Source: Gaoshiqia sediminis (GTDB taxonomy: Bacteria; Bacteroidota; Bacteroidia; Bacteroidales; Prolixibacteraceae). From it: a stretch of 64,000 bases of DNA. The notes below the pieces were generated by a model. That model did no database searches and had not been told where the DNA came from. It worked only from the letters and a program-made list of their open reading frames with translations. The translations under genes and the position numbers were made by a program. Positions 62,782 to 64,000 of the stretch are shown here, piece by piece. The stretch is taken from contig NZ_JAPAAF010000023.1 in assembly GCF_025907915.1 (NCBI RefSeq), forward strand, positions 1-64,000. The letters run 5' to 3'. Within the stretch, counting starts at the first letter, position 1, and every line of letters starts with the position of its first letter.

Positions 62782-63870
62782 ATGCAGAACAATTATTGTG
62801 TGATTATGGCTGGTGGGATTGGAAGCAGGTTTTGGCCATTAAGCAAAACATCCATGCCCAAGCAGTTTCTGGATATCCTGGGTACAGGCCGCACGTTTAT
62901 ACAAATGACCTTCGACCGATTGAAGAAGCTTTGTCCGGCGGAGAATTTCCTGGTCGTAACCAGCGTGGACTATAAAGATTTGGTGCTGGCCCAGCTTCCT
63001 GAACTAGCCGAAAGCCAGGTTTTACTGGAGCCTTTGCGCCGCAATACGGCTCCGTGTATCGCGTATGCCTGCAATAAGATAAAAGCGGAAAATCCCGACG
63101 CAAATGTGATTGTGGCTCCGTCTGACCACCTGATTTTAAAAGAAGAGGAGTTTCTGTCGCAAGTGAGGATGGGCTTGGAGTTTGTCACCGAAAAAGATGC
63201 CCTGCTGACCCTGGGCATTACCCCCAACCGGCCCGAAACCGGCTACGGCTACATTCAAATTGACAATAAATTCGATTTTAAGTCGCTGGATAACCTGTAC
63301 AAGGTGAAAACCTTTACCGAGAAGCCCAATTTGGAAATGGCTCAGATTTTTCTGGAAAGCGGTGAGTTTTTCTGGAATTCCGGCATTTTTATCTGGTCGA
63401 TGAAAAGTATCATGTCGGCTTTCGATCTCCATCTCCCGGATGTGGCCGAGCTTTTTAAAAAGGGCGAAAAGTTGTACGGAACTGCCGATGAAGTACACTT
63501 TATCAATAAAACCTATTCCGAATGCCAGAATATTTCCATCGATTACGGCGTGATGGAAAAGGCGGACAATGTTTATGTATTGTGTGCCGATTTTGGCTGG
63601 AGCGACTTGGGCACCTGGGGATCGCTGTACGAGAATAAGGAGAAAGATTCCGATGCCAACTCGGTGAGTGGTGAAAATGTATTGCTGTACAATTCGAAGA
63701 ACTGCATTGTTAATATGCCCAACGAAAAGATTGCTGTTTTGCAGGGGCTCGATGGCTACATCGTGGTAGAATCCGACGGCACTTTGCTGGTGTGCCGCAA
63801 GGAAGACGAACAGCAAATCCGTCAGTTTGTCAACGATGTGAAGCTGCTGAAAGGCAACCGGTTTGTGTAG
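62782..63870 (+). CDS. manC: Mannose-1-phosphate guanylyltransferase
   Basis: A 362-residue nucleotidyltransferase that makes GDP-mannose for glycans. The motif IMAGGIGSRFWPLSKTSMPKQ at 8-28 binds the nucleotide, with VIVAPSDHLI, ETGYGYIQI and TFTEKPN as later family blocks; FFWNSGIFIW and CADFGWSDLGTWG complete the signature. The ATG at 62,782 is used because 26 extra residues of the longer frame lie across the promoter box and have no family match. It lies divergent from mlaE. Confidence 0.94.
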   Translation: MQNNYCVIMAGGIGSRFWPLSKTSMPKQFLDILGTGRTFIQMTFDRLKKLCPAENFLVVTSVDYKDLVLAQLPELAESQVLLEPLRRNTAPCIAYACNKIKAENPDANVIVAPSDHLILKEEEFLSQVRMGLEFVTEKDALLTLGITPNRPETGYGYIQIDNKFDFKSLDNLYKVKTFTEKPNLEMAQIFLESGEFFWNSGIFIWSMKSIMSAFDLHLPDVAELFKKGEKLYGTADEVHFINKTYSECQNISIDYGVMEKADNVYVLCADFGWSDLGTWGSLYENKEKDSDANSVSGENVLLYNSKNCIVNMPNEKIAVLQGLDGYIVVESDGTLLVCRKEDEQQIRQFVNDVKLLKGNRFV

Positions 63871-63879
63871 CAGATATTC

Positions 63880-63964
63880 ATAAGTGCATGAGTGCATAAG
63901 TACATCGGGAACGAGGCAAGAAAGAAATTTTTCCCGGCAATGCGTTATACACTCATGTACTTTT
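63880..63964. repeat. Imperfect long inverted repeat after manC
   Basis: 63,880-63,911 (containing AGTGCATGAGTGCATAAGTA) pairs with 63,931-63,964 over about 32 positions, with about 26 matches and a two-base gap, around a 19-base loop. The left arm also shows tandem GTGCATRAGT-type units. There is no T-run, so a REP-like or MITE-like unit is more likely than a terminator. Confidence 0.55.
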
Positions 63965-64000
63965 ATGTACTTCCCCCCGCAATCAGTCCTCCAGACTTTC

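Overview
The window comes from a Bacteroidota chromosome, most likely Bacteroidales/Marinilabiliales; the family cannot be fixed from sequence alone. The evidence is two core regulatory parts of the type IX secretion system (PorW/SprE and PorX), GldH next to RicT, several promoter boxes of the phylum-specific form TAnnTTTG, few visible Shine-Dalgarno sequences, and Bacteroidota-type variants of DksA, Mrp and IleRS.

Region 1 (1-about 11,320) is the right part of a mobilizable integrative element whose left end and integrase lie outside the window. It has a replication block (C-terminus of a primase-helicase, a nested inverted ACAACAA repeat array, a Toprim primase), a mobilization block (candidate oriT, MobC, HxHxH relaxase, membrane coiled-coil protein), a HipBA toxin-antitoxin pair with its own operator, and a two-gene cargo: a SNF2-type helicase followed by a 984-residue fusion of an archaeo-eukaryotic primase, an SF2 helicase and a single-HKD phospholipase-D-like nuclease domain. 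The cargo has its own promoter box and is the best candidate for a poorly described defence or conflict system. The element lies against the 3' side of a tRNA-Ile2(CAU) gene, as expected for tRNA-targeted integration.

Region 2 (11,326-16,321) is a minus-strand housekeeping block: ileS, a DksA-family gene, lspA and the tRNA with its terminator. Region 3 (16,485-18,219) is a small AT-rich islet with a predicted modification-dependent HNH endonuclease carrying a DNA sulfur-binding-like domain, and an overlapping RelE/ParE-type toxin-antitoxin pair.

Region 4 (18,330-33,147) mixes metabolism and core functions: an exported Gfo/Idh/MocA oxidoreductase paired with an unusual tetraheme cytochrome-SUMF1 fusion, a class I amidotransferase, a MATE exporter, a GH28 lipoprotein, Mrp, an alkyltransferase-like protein, TrmB, GldH, RicT and DNA polymerase III delta'. 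A multi-PAS histidine kinase sits in reverse orientation between holB and ricT. Region 5 (33,340-46,375) has pgk, a serine hydrolase, a 21-bp minisatellite, a C_GCAxxG_C_C protein, a TetR-controlled RND efflux operon with a perfect palindromic operator, ispD, a DUF2461 gene and asd.

Region 6 (46,477-63,870) is dominated by envelope and secretion functions: a lamin-tail surface protein, TonB, a two-component pair, an M19-type peptidase, then TPR histidine kinase, PorW/SprE and PorX in a row, followed by MlaFE and ManC. An imperfect 85-bp inverted repeat follows manC at the window end.
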